A stretch of 64,000 bases of DNA from NCBI RefSeq assembly GCF_003555545.1, contig NZ_CP032157.1, positions 1,616,546 through 1,680,545 on the forward strand, written 5' to 3'. Position numbers and translations under genes: made by a program. This stretch comes from Paraflavitalea soli. GTDB lineage: Bacteria; Bacteroidota; Bacteroidia; Chitinophagales; Chitinophagaceae. This document shows positions 1-9,393 of the stretch, piece by piece. Under the pieces are notes generated by a model that was not told where the DNA came from, made no database searches, and was given only the letters and a program-made list of their open reading frames with translations. Position 1 is the stretch's first letter; each line of letters begins with the position of its first letter.

Positions 1-1
1 G

Positions 2-796
2 GAAGCACCTGTTTCTGATGACCTGGAAAAAGCCTTTACAAAACTCAGGAACAGTACGCGCTCTGCCGCCATCATTCCATTCAAAGACATGGAAGATTTT
101 GCCAAAGAATTGGAAAAGGAGCTACAAAACACAGCAAAGGTGGGCAAGGGACTAGACGCTATCCACACCGGATTGGTGAAACTATTAAGGGAAACCCGGA
201 GCAACCTGGAATACCGATACGACCGCCTCGTTGTTGATATGAAGCAACGTTTCCCTTCGGAGGATGGTGGGTTAGGACCTACCAGCATGGCCAATTTTTC
301 CATGGTGCACCGTGAGTATGGCGGTAAACGTTACGGATTGGATATTGAACATTTCTGGATCCGGCTACTGAAAGTGATCCGGGGCGACAAGGACTTTTAC
401 CCGATGCTGGAAGAATCGAAAAACCAACTCGACTTCAGCATTGCCTTTACCATTGTTTTGGGTGTGACTACACTAATATGGATAATCCTTGGCTTTTGTG
501 CGGAAGGCTTCTGGCCATTTACATTGGTGGCGGTCCTGGGGCCTATTGCTACCAATATCGCTTACCAGGTGGCCATACAAAGCTACCGGGGATTCACCGA
601 AGTGGTGCGCAGCGCCATTGACCTCAACCGGTTTCAATTGCTGCAATTGCTGCATATTGAATTGCCTGGTGATGGGGCAACCGAAAAAGCACTATGGAAA
701 AAACTGGAAACAGGCGATGATACTTTATCGTATCAGCATCCGGCGCCAGCTGCTAAAAAAGAAGCGGTGGCAGAGGATGGTGAAGCATTCGGTTGA
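2..796 (+). CDS. Hypothetical membrane protein, 5' end outside the window
   Basis: I do not recognise a family. The frame is open from the window edge, with residues such as EAPVSDDLEK before the first ATG at 89, so the true start probably lies upstream. The N-terminal part is charged and helical. Two hydrophobic segments encoded at about 430-575 look like a membrane hairpin, followed by a basic cytoplasmic-type stretch and an Ala/Lys/Glu-rich tail. The stop at 794-796 lies 23 bases before the next ATG (820), so the two genes are probably co-transcribed. A start at 89 (235 aa) is the alternative. Confidence 0.6.
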   Translation, partial: EAPVSDDLEKAFTKLRNSTRSAAIIPFKDMEDFAKELEKELQNTAKVGKGLDAIHTGLVKLLRETRSNLEYRYDRLVVDMKQRFPSEDGGLGPTSMANFSMVHREYGGKRYGLDIEHFWIRLLKVIRGDKDFYPMLEESKNQLDFSIAFTIVLGVTTLIWIILGFCAEGFWPFTLVAVLGPIATNIAYQVAIQSYRGFTEVVRSAIDLNRFQLLQLLHIELPGDGATEKALWKKLETGDDTLSYQHPAPAAKKEAVAEDGEAFG

Positions 797-819
797 TCAA
801 GCAAAGTACCAATCAAGAA

Positions 820-1269
820 ATGAAACAGATAATCCGCTTTATTGTCAAACACCGGGTATATTTTATTTGGCTTTCATTGGTAGCTGTACTCGCTACTTTG
901 AAAGGGTGTTTCCTGAAAAATGCTTTATTGGATACTGCGCCCGCACCAGCTTCCAAACCATCTCCCCTGGTAGAGGCTGCGCCGGATTCGGCCATCCTGC
1001 TCTTGTCCTTAACCAAAGAAGAAGCCATCTTGTGCCGCGGGATACATAAAGGAAGCCAGGTCATCCTTTGCCGGACAGATTCAACGACGGGAGCAACACC
1101 TGCTGACTGTTACGGCCCCATCCGTGTAGCCGCGGCCCATAGCAATAGCACCGAGACGCCAGGTGATCTTTTATTCCTGCAGGTGCCCATCACAGAAGTG
1201 TGGAAGATCAACGCTTGTTTAGCTGCCACCAAAAGGTCTATTTTGCTGCTTCCACCCAAGAGCCGGTAA
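820..1269 (+). CDS. Hypothetical membrane-anchored protein (149 aa)
   Basis: The N-terminus has basic residues followed by one hydrophobic stretch (about residues 11-27) ending near a Cys (LKGC). This is either an uncleaved anchor or a weak lipobox. The rest is a small, probably periplasmic domain with several Cys and no family I recognise. ATG 820 is preferred over the in-frame TTG at 793, which overlaps the previous stop and would put a polar stretch before the signal. A strong terminator follows at 1301-1337. Confidence 0.55.
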   Translation: MKQIIRFIVKHRVYFIWLSLVAVLATLKGCFLKNALLDTAPAPASKPSPLVEAAPDSAILLLSLTKEEAILCRGIHKGSQVILCRTDSTTGATPADCYGPIRVAAAHSNSTETPGDLLFLQVPITEVWKINACLAATKRSILLLPPKSR

Positions 1270-1300
1270 AAAGGTTATCGCTAGTAACAGCTTTTCATAT

Positions 1301-1337
1301 AAAAAGCCCCCGGGATGTAGTACCAGGGGGCTTTTGT
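1301..1337. terminator. Bidirectional Rho-independent terminator
   Basis: A perfect 10-bp stem, AAAAGCCCCC (1302-1311) with GGGGGCTTTT (1326-1335), has an A-run on one side and a T-run on the other. It sits between two convergent genes ending at 1269 (+) and 1356 (-), so it can serve both. Confidence 0.85.
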
Positions 1338-1355
1338 ATTTGGAGAGGCTATGCT

Positions 1356-3368
1356 TTAGTGGGGCATGTTCAAAGGGCGCCGCCGTAAAACTTCATTCAG
1401 GGCTAATAGTTGATTGGGGAAATTGGGCAACCTTAAGCAGGGTGAATGAAAGACCAGGTTTTCGAGGCTGCTTCCCCTGAAGAAAGCTTCATTGAAACCT
1501 TTTTGTGGCAGGGGACTGGGACCGGGATCGTTGACAAAGAAATCGCCAATGGGATCGTTATCATCATCCGCTGCACTGGGGTTGTCATCTGCGCCCATGC
1601 CGGTCATAAAACCGGATAGGCCGGCTGCAGATCCGATATTCCTGGGTCTTATGTGGGTGAATAGGTTCCGTGTCTCTCCTTTGTGACAACCACTACAAGT
1701 GCCAAAAGAAAATTCCCGGCGTTTGAAGGGATCAATGGGATTAGCAGCATTACCCCGCCAATGATAGCTGTTGGGTGGTGTATTGTCGGGAGCACTTACT
1801 ACTATGGGGGCATGAATGCCTTTAACCGGGTCGGGTATGGTATAATTGGGATTGAGGTTGGCAGGAGTAAAAGGCACGGTATTGGCGAAGGCTGCCATAG
1901 CCGCCAGCTTGCCGGCATTAAAACCAACTAAAAAGCCATTGGAGCCTACCATCGGTTCATGACTGGGATGGATGATGTTTAGTTTATGGGTGGTGCCATC
2001 GATCTCAAAGTCGCGGATATCCCAGGGATGGGTGGGGGTAAAGGTGGCCGGCAGGAAATCATTGGTGCGAAAATGGTTCAATGCACTTCTGTTGGCTTTG
2101 GAAGGATCGGCATTGATGGCTGTAAAGACATCGGTAATGGCCTGCAGCTTTGTATTGAAGTTGGGGCCAAATGCTTCGGATTGCAGGTCCCACCATTGTT
2201 GTCCGTATGCTTTTAATGCTTCGCAGTTTTTGATGGGGATGCCATATTCCATGATAAAGGTCATGGTGCCGAGGTCGTTGTTGCTACTGCCACAGTCGGT
2301 GCGGCTGTCGGAGAACGCAAAGACAAAACGTCCTTCTCCCGGATTCCTGAAGCCGCCATACCCGGAGTTGCCCCGCAGATCGAGCCGGTTGACGATCGCC
2401 AGCAAGCGTACCGGGAATTCTTCGGCTTTCAAAGCCATGGTTTGCCATCCTGCCGGTACGCCGGTGCCTGCGGGATTGGGCAGGCCGCTGTTCTTTATCC
2501 AGGCCCTGATGAGTCTTGCTTTCGAGATGGACCGGTTGGTACTGGCATCTGTACTGGAAAGGGTATGGGCACTGAACAGGAAATTATCCACCCAGTCGAT
2601 CAGGAATTGTTCGACGGTAACGGTGGTTACGGGCTGATTGGCCATGTTGGCCACCAGGGTCTTAAAGCTCCATACGCCATTGGGGTTGCCTTTATTACCT
2701 GTGCGGCAGGGATCATAGGTCCTGGTGAGGTCTTCCACCACGGATACATCTCTTATCATAAGACTTTTATCGCGGATGGCGGGCATGGAGGCTTTGGTGA
2801 CCATGGTGAAAAAGAACACTTTGATGGGTAGCTTCAAATGCAGGCGGAAGGAATCGAGGGTGATGGGCTCAAACTCGCGTTTTACTTCGCGCACACGGCC
2901 GGCAAAGCTGGTAATGAGGTTATTTTGTTTGGCCAGTACTTCCTTGTTGTTGTTGATGACGGTAGCCAGTTCTTCATCACTCACTTTGAGTGGTACGCTG
3001 AATTGACCATCGTTGGCTATTTCATCTCCATTAATACCCTGGTCGGTTAATTTGAATTGTGTCTTTTCATCGATGTTGAGGGGTAAGGTATTGATGCCCC
3101 GCAGGCGGGTCTCTTCTTTGGCAAATGATGCGATCAGGAGGACTGTATTGCCGTCCTTATCGGGCTTTTCCAGTTTTTTGATGAAGATATCCTGCACAAC
3201 AGGCGGTGATTGGCTAAAAGCCTGCATTAAGGTGTCACTGGGCAGTACCTCGGTGACCTGGTTAACGGGCGGTTTAGGACCTCCGCACCCTTCGCATCCA
3301 TACAATACAAAACACAGGAATAAAATTACCCAAAGGGATACCCCTTGCAGTGAAAGAATCTTTTTCAT
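1356..3368 (-). CDS. Secreted lipoprotein with one CxxCH haem-type motif (670 aa)
   Basis: A type II signal peptide with lipobox LYGC near residue 25 is followed by a Cys/Gly/Pro-rich linker, so the product is likely an outer-membrane lipoprotein. A domain near residues 45-140 containing DQGINGDEIANDG resembles the surface beta domains found in anchored Bacteroidota proteins. Around residue 555 the sequence CSGCHKGETRN gives a single CxxCH, the covalent haem c attachment motif, which suggests a cytochrome-like or redox role. No distal Met ligand can be assigned by eye. The gene is monocistronic, flanked by a terminator at its 3' end and a divergent glycosyltransferase. Function is not known. 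Confidence 0.7.
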   Translation of the reverse strand: MKKILSLQGVSLWVILFLCFVLYGCEGCGGPKPPVNQVTEVLPSDTLMQAFSQSPPVVQDIFIKKLEKPDKDGNTVLLIASFAKEETRLRGINTLPLNIDEKTQFKLTDQGINGDEIANDGQFSVPLKVSDEELATVINNNKEVLAKQNNLITSFAGRVREVKREFEPITLDSFRLHLKLPIKVFFFTMVTKASMPAIRDKSLMIRDVSVVEDLTRTYDPCRTGNKGNPNGVWSFKTLVANMANQPVTTVTVEQFLIDWVDNFLFSAHTLSSTDASTNRSISKARLIRAWIKNSGLPNPAGTGVPAGWQTMALKAEEFPVRLLAIVNRLDLRGNSGYGGFRNPGEGRFVFAFSDSRTDCGSSNNDLGTMTFIMEYGIPIKNCEALKAYGQQWWDLQSEAFGPNFNTKLQAITDVFTAINADPSKANRSALNHFRTNDFLPATFTPTHPWDIRDFEIDGTTHKLNIIHPSHEPMVGSNGFLVGFNAGKLAAMAAFANTVPFTPANLNPNYTIPDPVKGIHAPIVVSAPDNTPPNSYHWRGNAANPIDPFKRREFSFGTCSGCHKGETRNLFTHIRPRNIGSAAGLSGFMTGMGADDNPSAADDDNDPIGDFFVNDPGPSPLPQKGFNEAFFRGSSLENLVFHSPCLRLPNFPNQLLALNEVLRRRPLNMPH

Positions 3369-3644
3369 GCTTAGTTGTTTTAAATGAATGATGTGCGCCC
3401 TGTTTTTAAGGGAGGATCATGTTTAGCGCGGCAAAAAGGAAAAGCATACCATGAATAAGGGGGGATAAATATTCATCAATCCTGGCAGGGGAGAGCATGA
3501 TAAATATGCGTACTGTGAAGATAAATGATCAGAACGGGCCTGACAATACCACTTATAGGGTAATTTTTCAAGGACGTGGATGGCGTACGGCATCTAGCCA
3601 CCCCTGTTATTCCGTATGTAAGGTAATTACCCAATATCTCAACG

Positions 3645-4736
3645 ATGACCTTCCACAGGATATCCTTCTGTACGGTATGCATGAACAGGACGCTCCACCT
3701 GAAGGAGACGCTGGTCCGGAACATCCTGGATAACAGCGCTTATCCCAACCTGGAATATGTGCTGTTGAACTACGGCTCGAAAGATGATATGCATGCATGG
3801 GTAACGGGCGAAATGAGCCAATACCTGGAATCGGGCCTGCTTAAATACTATAAAGCCGACTTTCCGGAAGTCTTCAGGATGAGCCATTCCAAGAATATGG
3901 TCTTTAAGCTGGCGACCGGCGATATTTTGTGTAGCGTGGATGCAGACAATTTTACGGGTCCCGGATTTGCGGCCTATATCAATAAGCTGTTTGCCAGGGA
4001 TAAAAACATGTTCCTGGCGCCACCCTGGGTAGGGCCAGACAAGAAATGGTGGGATGTGCAGGGGAGGCTATGCCTGTGGAAAAAAGACTTCTACCGTTTT
4101 CGTGGTTATGATGAGGGGATCGTGGATTATGGGTATGATGACCAGGACTTCAAATACCGCATGATCGATGGTGGCCGCCGCAAGTCGATTGTGCGGACCA
4201 GCCGGTTTCTCCGGGCCATCGAACATACGGACGAACTGAGGATAGCGGGCGGTATGACCTCCAAAATGTTGCTTACAATACTGCTGGCTCCCAAAACGGA
4301 CAGGGAATGGGAGATGCTCTACCTGCGTACAGACAACCGGTTTGAGCGGTTCCGGGTGATGGCCCGTGGTATCGGCTTCGATAAAGCACAGCAGCCCAGT
4401 GGTGATGTAGGCGGAAAGCTGGTGTTGAAACTGTCGGACTATGCCACCGGAAACTATAATGCCCATGATGCCGGTATTGCCTGCAGCCAGGACAATGGGG
4501 CCCTGCTGGAACTGCTTTCGAGGCATCATCAACAGGAGTTGGTGGACGGTAATGGCCAGGTGTATTACCGTCTGGAGCCGGGGAGGCTGCAGGATCAATT
4601 GCTAATGGGGCGGGCTTGCTTTATGGGAAAGCTGAAACTGCTGGAGAATAAACAGCATCGTACAGGGATCAACCAACAGGGGTTTGGACAAGGCGCGGTA
4701 ACGGTACATTCATCGGGGAGGCAGCTTGTGTTATAA
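3645..4736 (+). CDS. Family 2 (GT-A fold) glycosyltransferase
   Basis: The product transfers a sugar from a nucleotide-sugar donor; the acceptor is unknown. The N-terminus ISFCTVCMNR is the usual first beta strand of GT2 enzymes. A DxD-type metal/nucleotide motif (VDADN) lies near residue 100, and GYDEGIVDYGYDDQD near 160-175 matches the galactosyltransferase C-terminal acceptor segment (GxDE...xxED-like). There is no signal peptide or membrane segment, so it is cytosolic. The 363-aa length fits a single catalytic domain plus a C-terminal extension of unknown role. The start at 3645 is set by the position of the first strand. The upstream 276 bp holds no convincing gene. Confidence 0.8.
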   Translation: MTFHRISFCTVCMNRTLHLKETLVRNILDNSAYPNLEYVLLNYGSKDDMHAWVTGEMSQYLESGLLKYYKADFPEVFRMSHSKNMVFKLATGDILCSVDADNFTGPGFAAYINKLFARDKNMFLAPPWVGPDKKWWDVQGRLCLWKKDFYRFRGYDEGIVDYGYDDQDFKYRMIDGGRRKSIVRTSRFLRAIEHTDELRIAGGMTSKMLLTILLAPKTDREWEMLYLRTDNRFERFRVMARGIGFDKAQQPSGDVGGKLVLKLSDYATGNYNAHDAGIACSQDNGALLELLSRHHQQELVDGNGQVYYRLEPGRLQDQLLMGRACFMGKLKLLENKQHRTGINQQGFGQGAVTVHSSGRQLVL

Positions 4737-4784
4737 CAGAGACCATCAATCGCATTCATCAATCACCATAAAACTGTAAGCATT

Positions 4785-4889
4785 ATGAACCCCGTTCCGG
4801 AAGGATTGCTTTATACCAGGGAGCACGAATGGGTAAAAGTAGATGGAACTACAGCCACTATATACTTGCGGACGCAAAGCCACTTTTGA
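4785..4889 (+). pseudogene. gcvH: Remnant of glycine cleavage H protein gene
   Basis: The 34-residue reading frame starts with MNPVPEGLLYTREHEWVKVD, which matches the highly conserved start of GcvH (pattern xxPxxLxYTxEHEWxxxxG). It then leaves the family sequence after about 26 residues and stops at 4889. The lipoyl-lysine region is absent. A further 4926-5009 segment is open for 27 codons and looks protein-like (TEANTEKYASQLAKA) but is not recognisably GcvH. The whole 4737-5038 gap therefore appears to be degraded coding sequence, probably a partial duplicate. Confidence 0.6.
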
Positions 4890-5038
4890 TGGCCGGTACT
4901 GCAAGCTGGTTTGTAAATGCGGGGTGTGCTGGGCAAACTAACGGAGGCCAATACCGAAAAATATGCTTCGCAACTGGCGAAGGCGGTTGCTTTGAAGGGT
5001 GAAGAATAGCTTTCAGGTATCAGGCGCTATACAACGGA

Positions 5039-7180
5039 TCAAGGTTTGATCTCAAGTTCAAAAGCAGCATTCAGTGTGAGCTTGCCTTCGACTTCGGTGC
5101 CTGTACCTGCCAGTTTCCAGCCCTTTGCTTTACCGGTTTTACCTTTGGCGAGCAGGTCGGCAATTTGTTTGTCGGTAAGTTTTTTGCCAAAAACTTCAAA
5201 GGGTATTTTGAAGCCGCAGGCTTTGAAATTGGCGCAGCCATAAGCGGTATTGCCTTTCTTCAGCAAATGGGCTTTGCATTTGGGGCATTGCTGCTCTTCG
5301 ATCAGGATTGTCTTTTTGGGTGCTGCGGATTTAGACTCTTTCTTAGGCTTATCGGCTTTCTCTTTTTCCTTTTCTTTGGCGGCCGGTTGATCGGGTACAA
5401 TGGTGATCACTTTGTAATTAGCGGTCTTTACCTCGGTAGTAAGGTCAATGACCATCTGGATCAGTTCCTGCTTGAAGGTCTCCATGGCATACTCGCCTTT
5501 TTCGATGAGGCGTAGTTTGCGTTCCCAGATACCGGTGAGCTCGGGGCTTTTGAGAATTTCGGTCTGGATGGTATCTATGAGGTCGATGCCGGTTTGGGTG
5601 GCAAAAATATTCTTCTTGCGTTTCTCTATATACTTGCGGCGAAAGAGGGTCTCGATGATATTGGCACGGGTGGAGGGACGGCCAATGCCATTGTCTTTGA
5701 GCAGTTCGCGCATTTCCTCATCATCAACCTGTTTGCCCGCTGTTTCCATGGCGCGCAGGAGGGTGGCTTCGGTGAAGGCTTTGGGTGGAGAGGTTTTGCC
5801 CTGGTGAATTCGCGGGGTATGGGGACCGCTTTCTCCTGCTACAAATACGGGCAATATCTTTTCTTCTTCCTCGCCTTCTTTTTTAGCGGTCACATCATTG
5901 ACATATATTTCTTTCCAGCCAGGTTCCAATATTTGTTTACCGGTAACTTTGAACGGTACCTGACCTACTTTACCCAGCACGGTGGTATTGGAAATCTTAC
6001 ACTCCGGGTAGAAGGCGGCAATGAAACGCCTGGCTACGAGGTCGTAGATCCGTTTCTCTTCCGGCCCCAGGCCGGATGGATAGACGCCTGTAGGAATGAT
6101 GGCATGGTGATCGGTCACTTTCTTGTCGTCGAAAACGGTTTTCAATTTAGGGATCGGGTTGGCCAGTACCGGGGCAGTGAGGGCTGCATAAGGCGTAAGG
6201 TCCTGCATGATGGTCGCAATTTTAGGATGCAGGTCTTCGGAAAGGTACGTGGTATCTACCCGGGGATAGGTCACCAGTTTCTTTTCATACAGGTTCTGGA
6301 TATATTTCAGGGTGTCGTCGGCGGAATAGGCATATTTTTTATTGGCTTCCACCTGCAGGCCGGTGAGGTCGAACAGGCGGGGGTTGCCTTCTTTGCCTTC
6401 TTTCTTCTCAAAGGAAGTGATCTCAAAGGGATGTTCCTTCAGGTACGCCAATCCTTTCTCTGCCCTGTCCAATACTTTGATACGGTCGATGGTAGCGGTG
6501 AATTCGGTATCGCGGTAGATGGTCTTTAATTCCCAGTATTCTTCGGCCACGAAGGCATTGATCTCTTTCTGCCGTGCTACGATCATGGCCAGGGTAGGGG
6601 TTTGCACCCTGCCGATGGAGAGCACTGTTTTGCCCTGGGCAAATTTAGTGGTGAACAAGCGGGTGGCATTCATGCCCAACAGCCAATCACCAATAGCGCG
6701 GGCGCTGCCTGCTGCATAGAGGTTGTCGTACTGGTCGGCATTTTTTAGCTTTTGGAAACCTTCGCGGATGGCTTCTTCTGTAAGGGAGGAGATCCATAAC
6801 CTTTTGACGGGGGCGGTGCATTGCGCTTTGAGCAATACCCAACGCTGGATGAGCTCACCTTCCTGGCCTGCATCACCACAGTTGATCACTTCGTCACACT
6901 GCTTTACCAGCTGCTCTATTACTTTGAATTGTTTTTTGACGCCGTCGTTGTTGATGAGTTTGATGCCAAAACTGGGCGGGATCATGGGCAGGGCTTCCAG
7001 TCGCCAGGATTTCCATTGGTCGGTATAATCATGTGGTTCCTTCAGGGTACAGAAGTGCCCAAAGGTCCAGGTTACCTGGTACCCGTTGCCTTCGAGGTAT
7101 CCGTCCTTGCGGTCTTTGGCGCCGATGATCGCCGCTATATCTCTCGCCACACTTGGCTTTTCAGCAATGCAAACCTTCAT
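5039..7180 (-). CDS. topB: DNA topoisomerase III (type IA)
   Basis: The enzyme relaxes negative supercoils and decatenates DNA through a transient 5'-phosphotyrosine. The TOPRIM domain opens with KVCIAEKPSVARDIA and has the acidic NCGDAGQEGELI motif. The strand-passage domain carries SIGRVQTPTL and the catalytic tyrosine near residue 305 (VTYPRVDTTYL). After a Lys/Glu-rich linker (about 600-630) there is a four-Cys zinc ribbon (CPKCKAHLL ... CANFKACGF) and a C-terminal repeat with GKKLTDKQIADLLAKGKTG. At 713 aa it matches the usual chromosomal Bacteroidota form. It is transcribed divergently from the acidic protein gene at 7280. Confidence 0.95.
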   Translation of the reverse strand: MKVCIAEKPSVARDIAAIIGAKDRKDGYLEGNGYQVTWTFGHFCTLKEPHDYTDQWKSWRLEALPMIPPSFGIKLINNDGVKKQFKVIEQLVKQCDEVINCGDAGQEGELIQRWVLLKAQCTAPVKRLWISSLTEEAIREGFQKLKNADQYDNLYAAGSARAIGDWLLGMNATRLFTTKFAQGKTVLSIGRVQTPTLAMIVARQKEINAFVAEEYWELKTIYRDTEFTATIDRIKVLDRAEKGLAYLKEHPFEITSFEKKEGKEGNPRLFDLTGLQVEANKKYAYSADDTLKYIQNLYEKKLVTYPRVDTTYLSEDLHPKIATIMQDLTPYAALTAPVLANPIPKLKTVFDDKKVTDHHAIIPTGVYPSGLGPEEKRIYDLVARRFIAAFYPECKISNTTVLGKVGQVPFKVTGKQILEPGWKEIYVNDVTAKKEGEEEEKILPVFVAGESGPHTPRIHQGKTSPPKAFTEATLLRAMETAGKQVDDEEMRELLKDNGIGRPSTRANIIETLFRRKYIEKRKKNIFATQTGIDLIDTIQTEILKSPELTGIWERKLRLIEKGEYAMETFKQELIQMVIDLTTEVKTANYKVITIVPDQPAAKEKEKEKADKPKKESKSAAPKKTILIEEQQCPKCKAHLLKKGNTAYGCANFKACGFKIPFEVFGKKLTDKQIADLLAKGKTGKAKGWKLAGTGTEVEGKLTLNAAFELEIKP

Positions 7181-7279
7181 AATCTTGAAAAGACCCCAAA
7201 TGTCGGGATTTTATACTGTCTATTTGGTAATTTTAGGGTGGAAGCTCGAATTTCCTACACATAACTAAACAGGCAGACC

Positions 7280-7579
7280 ATGAGTAAGAAGGCTAAAAAC
7301 AAACCTACAGATCCGGAAGAAGACAAGAAATTTCCTTTACCGGAATATAAGCAAGAAGATGATATTTATAACCGGGCAAAAGAAGAACCGCTGGATGATG
7401 AAGGACAACCTGTAAAAGGCAAAGGGGGTAACCGCAACAAACAGTTGGGCGATGATCTTGATGTGCCGGGTGCTGAGCTGGATGATGCAGATGAAGGGGT
7501 AGGTGAAGAAGATGAAGAAAACAATTATTACAGCCTGGGCGGCGATAACCACGATGATCTGGAGGAAGACCGGGATTAG
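7280..7579 (+). CDS. Small acidic hypothetical protein (99 aa)
   Basis: The protein is very rich in Asp, Glu, Lys and Gly, with a basic start (MSKKAKNKP) and an acidic tail. It has no hydrophobic core, so it is probably intrinsically disordered and cytosolic. No family recognised. It lies 8 bp upstream of the hydrolase gene at 7588 and is probably co-transcribed with it. Its start is supported by the 99-bp divergent intergenic region with topB. Confidence 0.65.
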   Translation: MSKKAKNKPTDPEEDKKFPLPEYKQEDDIYNRAKEEPLDDEGQPVKGKGGNRNKQLGDDLDVPGAELDDADEGVGEEDEENNYYSLGGDNHDDLEEDRD

Positions 7580-7587
7580 CACACACT

Positions 7588-8253
7588 ATGCCTACCAAGT
7601 CAATAAAACTCACGGTGTCTGCTGCTATCGGCAAGGTATCTGCCATTGTGATGGCGCCTGCCAGACCAACGGCTATCCTGACGCTCGCGCATGGAGCAGG
7701 CGCTAATATGGATCATCACTTTATGGTCGAATTGGCTACGGCCTTGTCGAAAGCGGGCATTGCGACGCTACGGTTCAATTTCCCGTTTACCGAAAATAAA
7801 AAAGGCCGACCTGATACGCCGGCGGTGGCGCACGAAACGATCGCAGCAGCGATCGATAAGGCGCATGCACTATACCCTTCGCTTCCCTTGTTTGTGGCAG
7901 GCAAATCTTTTGGCGGACGGATGTCGTCGCAATACCAGGCTGCCAACAAACGTAAGGAGGTAAAGGGGCTTATCTTTTATGGGTTTCCGCTGCACCCTGC
8001 GGGTAAACCATCCACTGACCGGGCTGAACACCTGCAAGAAATAAAAGTGCCCATGCTTTTTCTACAGGGCTCGAAAGATGCGCTGGCTACCTGGGACCTG
8101 ATCGAACCGGTATGCAAAGCACTCAAAAAAGCCAAACTGGTTAAACTGGAAGGCGCTGACCACTCTTTCAAGGCCGGTAAAACGGATACGATGGCCTTGC
8201 TGACGGAGGCCACGCAACAATGGGTGTTATCGGTGGTGAAGAAACTTAAGTGA
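7588..8253 (+). CDS. Alpha/beta-hydrolase, dienelactone hydrolase/KANL3-Tex30-like
   Basis: The product is a predicted serine hydrolase of the small alpha/beta fold. The N-terminal strand is followed by LTLAHGAGANMDHHF (oxyanion loop), and the nucleophile elbow is GKSFGG near residue 112. The acid lies in LFLQGSKDALA, and the catalytic His in EGADHSF near the C-terminus. There is no signal peptide, so it is cytosolic; the substrate is unknown. It forms a two-gene operon with the acidic protein gene. Length (221 aa) is typical for the family. Confidence 0.8.
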   Translation: MPTKSIKLTVSAAIGKVSAIVMAPARPTAILTLAHGAGANMDHHFMVELATALSKAGIATLRFNFPFTENKKGRPDTPAVAHETIAAAIDKAHALYPSLPLFVAGKSFGGRMSSQYQAANKRKEVKGLIFYGFPLHPAGKPSTDRAEHLQEIKVPMLFLQGSKDALATWDLIEPVCKALKKAKLVKLEGADHSFKAGKTDTMALLTEATQQWVLSVVKKLK

Positions 8254-8348
8254 TCCTGACACAAGTTGCCCTTTCACTTTCTGCGGAAAGTGGCTGTTTT
8301 GGCGTTTGATGCTATTAGCATACTGTATCCATATTGAAGGTATGCTGA

Positions 8349-8373
8349 AGCTATACTGTAGCTATACTGTAGC
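8349..8373 (+). repeat. Short tandem repeat, 11-bp units
   Basis: AGCTATACTGT occurs twice in tandem (8349-8359, 8360-8370) followed by AGC. It lies 18 bp outside the IS end in an intergenic stretch of low complexity. No function assigned. Confidence 0.5.
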
Positions 8374-8390
8374 GTAGCTTGTTTCGGGTT

Positions 8391-8415
8391 TGTCTTGTAC
8401 TGAAAAAACCTTACA
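8391..8415 (+). repeat. IS terminal inverted repeat (orfB side)
   Basis: A 25-bp end starting TGTCTTGTACTGAAAA. It matches the opposite end with a few substitutions and one indel, and it ends in CCTTACA as that end does. Confidence 0.8.
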
Positions 8416-8481
8416 GTTGGGCAGGTCAATACGGTTTTTACTTTACATGCTTAGGCAATAATACGGATATCGCTTTACAGG

Positions 8482-9393
8482 TTAAGTATTTAGTTGGTCA
8501 TCTGGTTTTGTTTTTCGTTTTCTGGTTTTCCATCTTTTTTTCAATTTTCCCTCTCTCAGATGTGCCTGATCAGGTGTAAGGTTATCACAGCTCATATGTT
8601 GGCGCAGCCTGTTATAGCGGTCAATGGCCTTATGGGTAGCTGCTATTGCCTGGCTATAGCCTTCAAATGTTCCATCCAGGTCCAGTTCAGTTTTAAGTAT
8701 TCCATTTACCCTTTCTGCTACCGGATTTTCATAGGGGCTGCCTGTCTGGGTCATACTGATGCGGATCTGATTAGTTTGTAAAACATTTACATACTGGTCA
8801 CAGCAGTATTGTATTCCTCTGTCAGAGTGGTGGATAAGGCTTTGGGGTACATAGTCTTTTAAGGACCTTATAGCTTTGTTCAGGGCTATAAGGCATCCCC
8901 GGACCCGCAGGTTCTGACTTACATGATAACCGACTATCTTTCTGGAGTAGGCATCGGTTATCAATGAGAGGTACGAAAAGCCCTTTTCGGTACGCAGATA
9001 GGTAATATCACTCACCCACTGTTGCTGGGGCTTTAGTGCTTCCAGCCCTTTGATCAGGTTGGGCCATTTTCGATAAGGGTGGTCCGACCAGGTGGTACGG
9101 GCATGGTTCTTTTTACGCTTTTGCAGCATGTTATGCTTTCTGAGTAGTTTAAAGAACCGGTCCCTGCCCATTGTGATGTTATGGGACTGCAGGGCTGGTC
9201 GCAGAGAGCCCAGTAATTTTACAGCGCCTTCTTTCTTTAAGACTTTGCGTGCTTGTGTTGCCAGGTCCAATACAAGTTCTTCCCGCAACTGCCCGTTGGC
9301 CGCCTGCCATCCATGTTCATAATAAGCCTGCCTTGTTTTACCAAACAATGCGCAAAGTGTGCCTATCGCTGCCTGAGGATAGTGCTGTTTCAC
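8482..9393 (-). CDS. IS3-family transposase OrfB (DDE integrase)
   Basis: This is the catalytic subunit of the transposase. After an N-terminal HTH_21-type region (about residues 45-100) the retroviral integrase core carries the DDE triad: Asp in WVSDITY, Asp in HHSDRG and Glu in NPVAERVNG. The C-terminal tail is basic. It starts with GTG at 9393, overlapping the TGA stop of OrfA as GTGA. This suggests translational coupling rather than the programmed -1 frameshift common in IS3 elements. Confidence 0.92.
   Translation of the reverse strand: MKQHYPQAAIGTLCALFGKTRQAYYEHGWQAANGQLREELVLDLATQARKVLKKEGAVKLLGSLRPALQSHNITMGRDRFFKLLRKHNMLQKRKKNHARTTWSDHPYRKWPNLIKGLEALKPQQQWVSDITYLRTEKGFSYLSLITDAYSRKIVGYHVSQNLRVRGCLIALNKAIRSLKDYVPQSLIHHSDRGIQYCCDQYVNVLQTNQIRISMTQTGSPYENPVAERVNGILKTELDLDGTFEGYSQAIAATHKAIDRYNRLRQHMSCDNLTPDQAHLREGKLKKRWKTRKRKTKPDDQLNT

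Noticed and set aside
489-1049. 186-codon plus-strand frame overlapping the first two genes
   Set aside because: It crosses the boundary of two better-supported genes in another frame and has the Trp/Cys-rich composition of a shadow frame.
3497-3733. 78-codon frame overlapping the glycosyltransferase start
   Set aside because: It overlaps the conserved first strand of the glycosyltransferase in another frame and has no family likeness.
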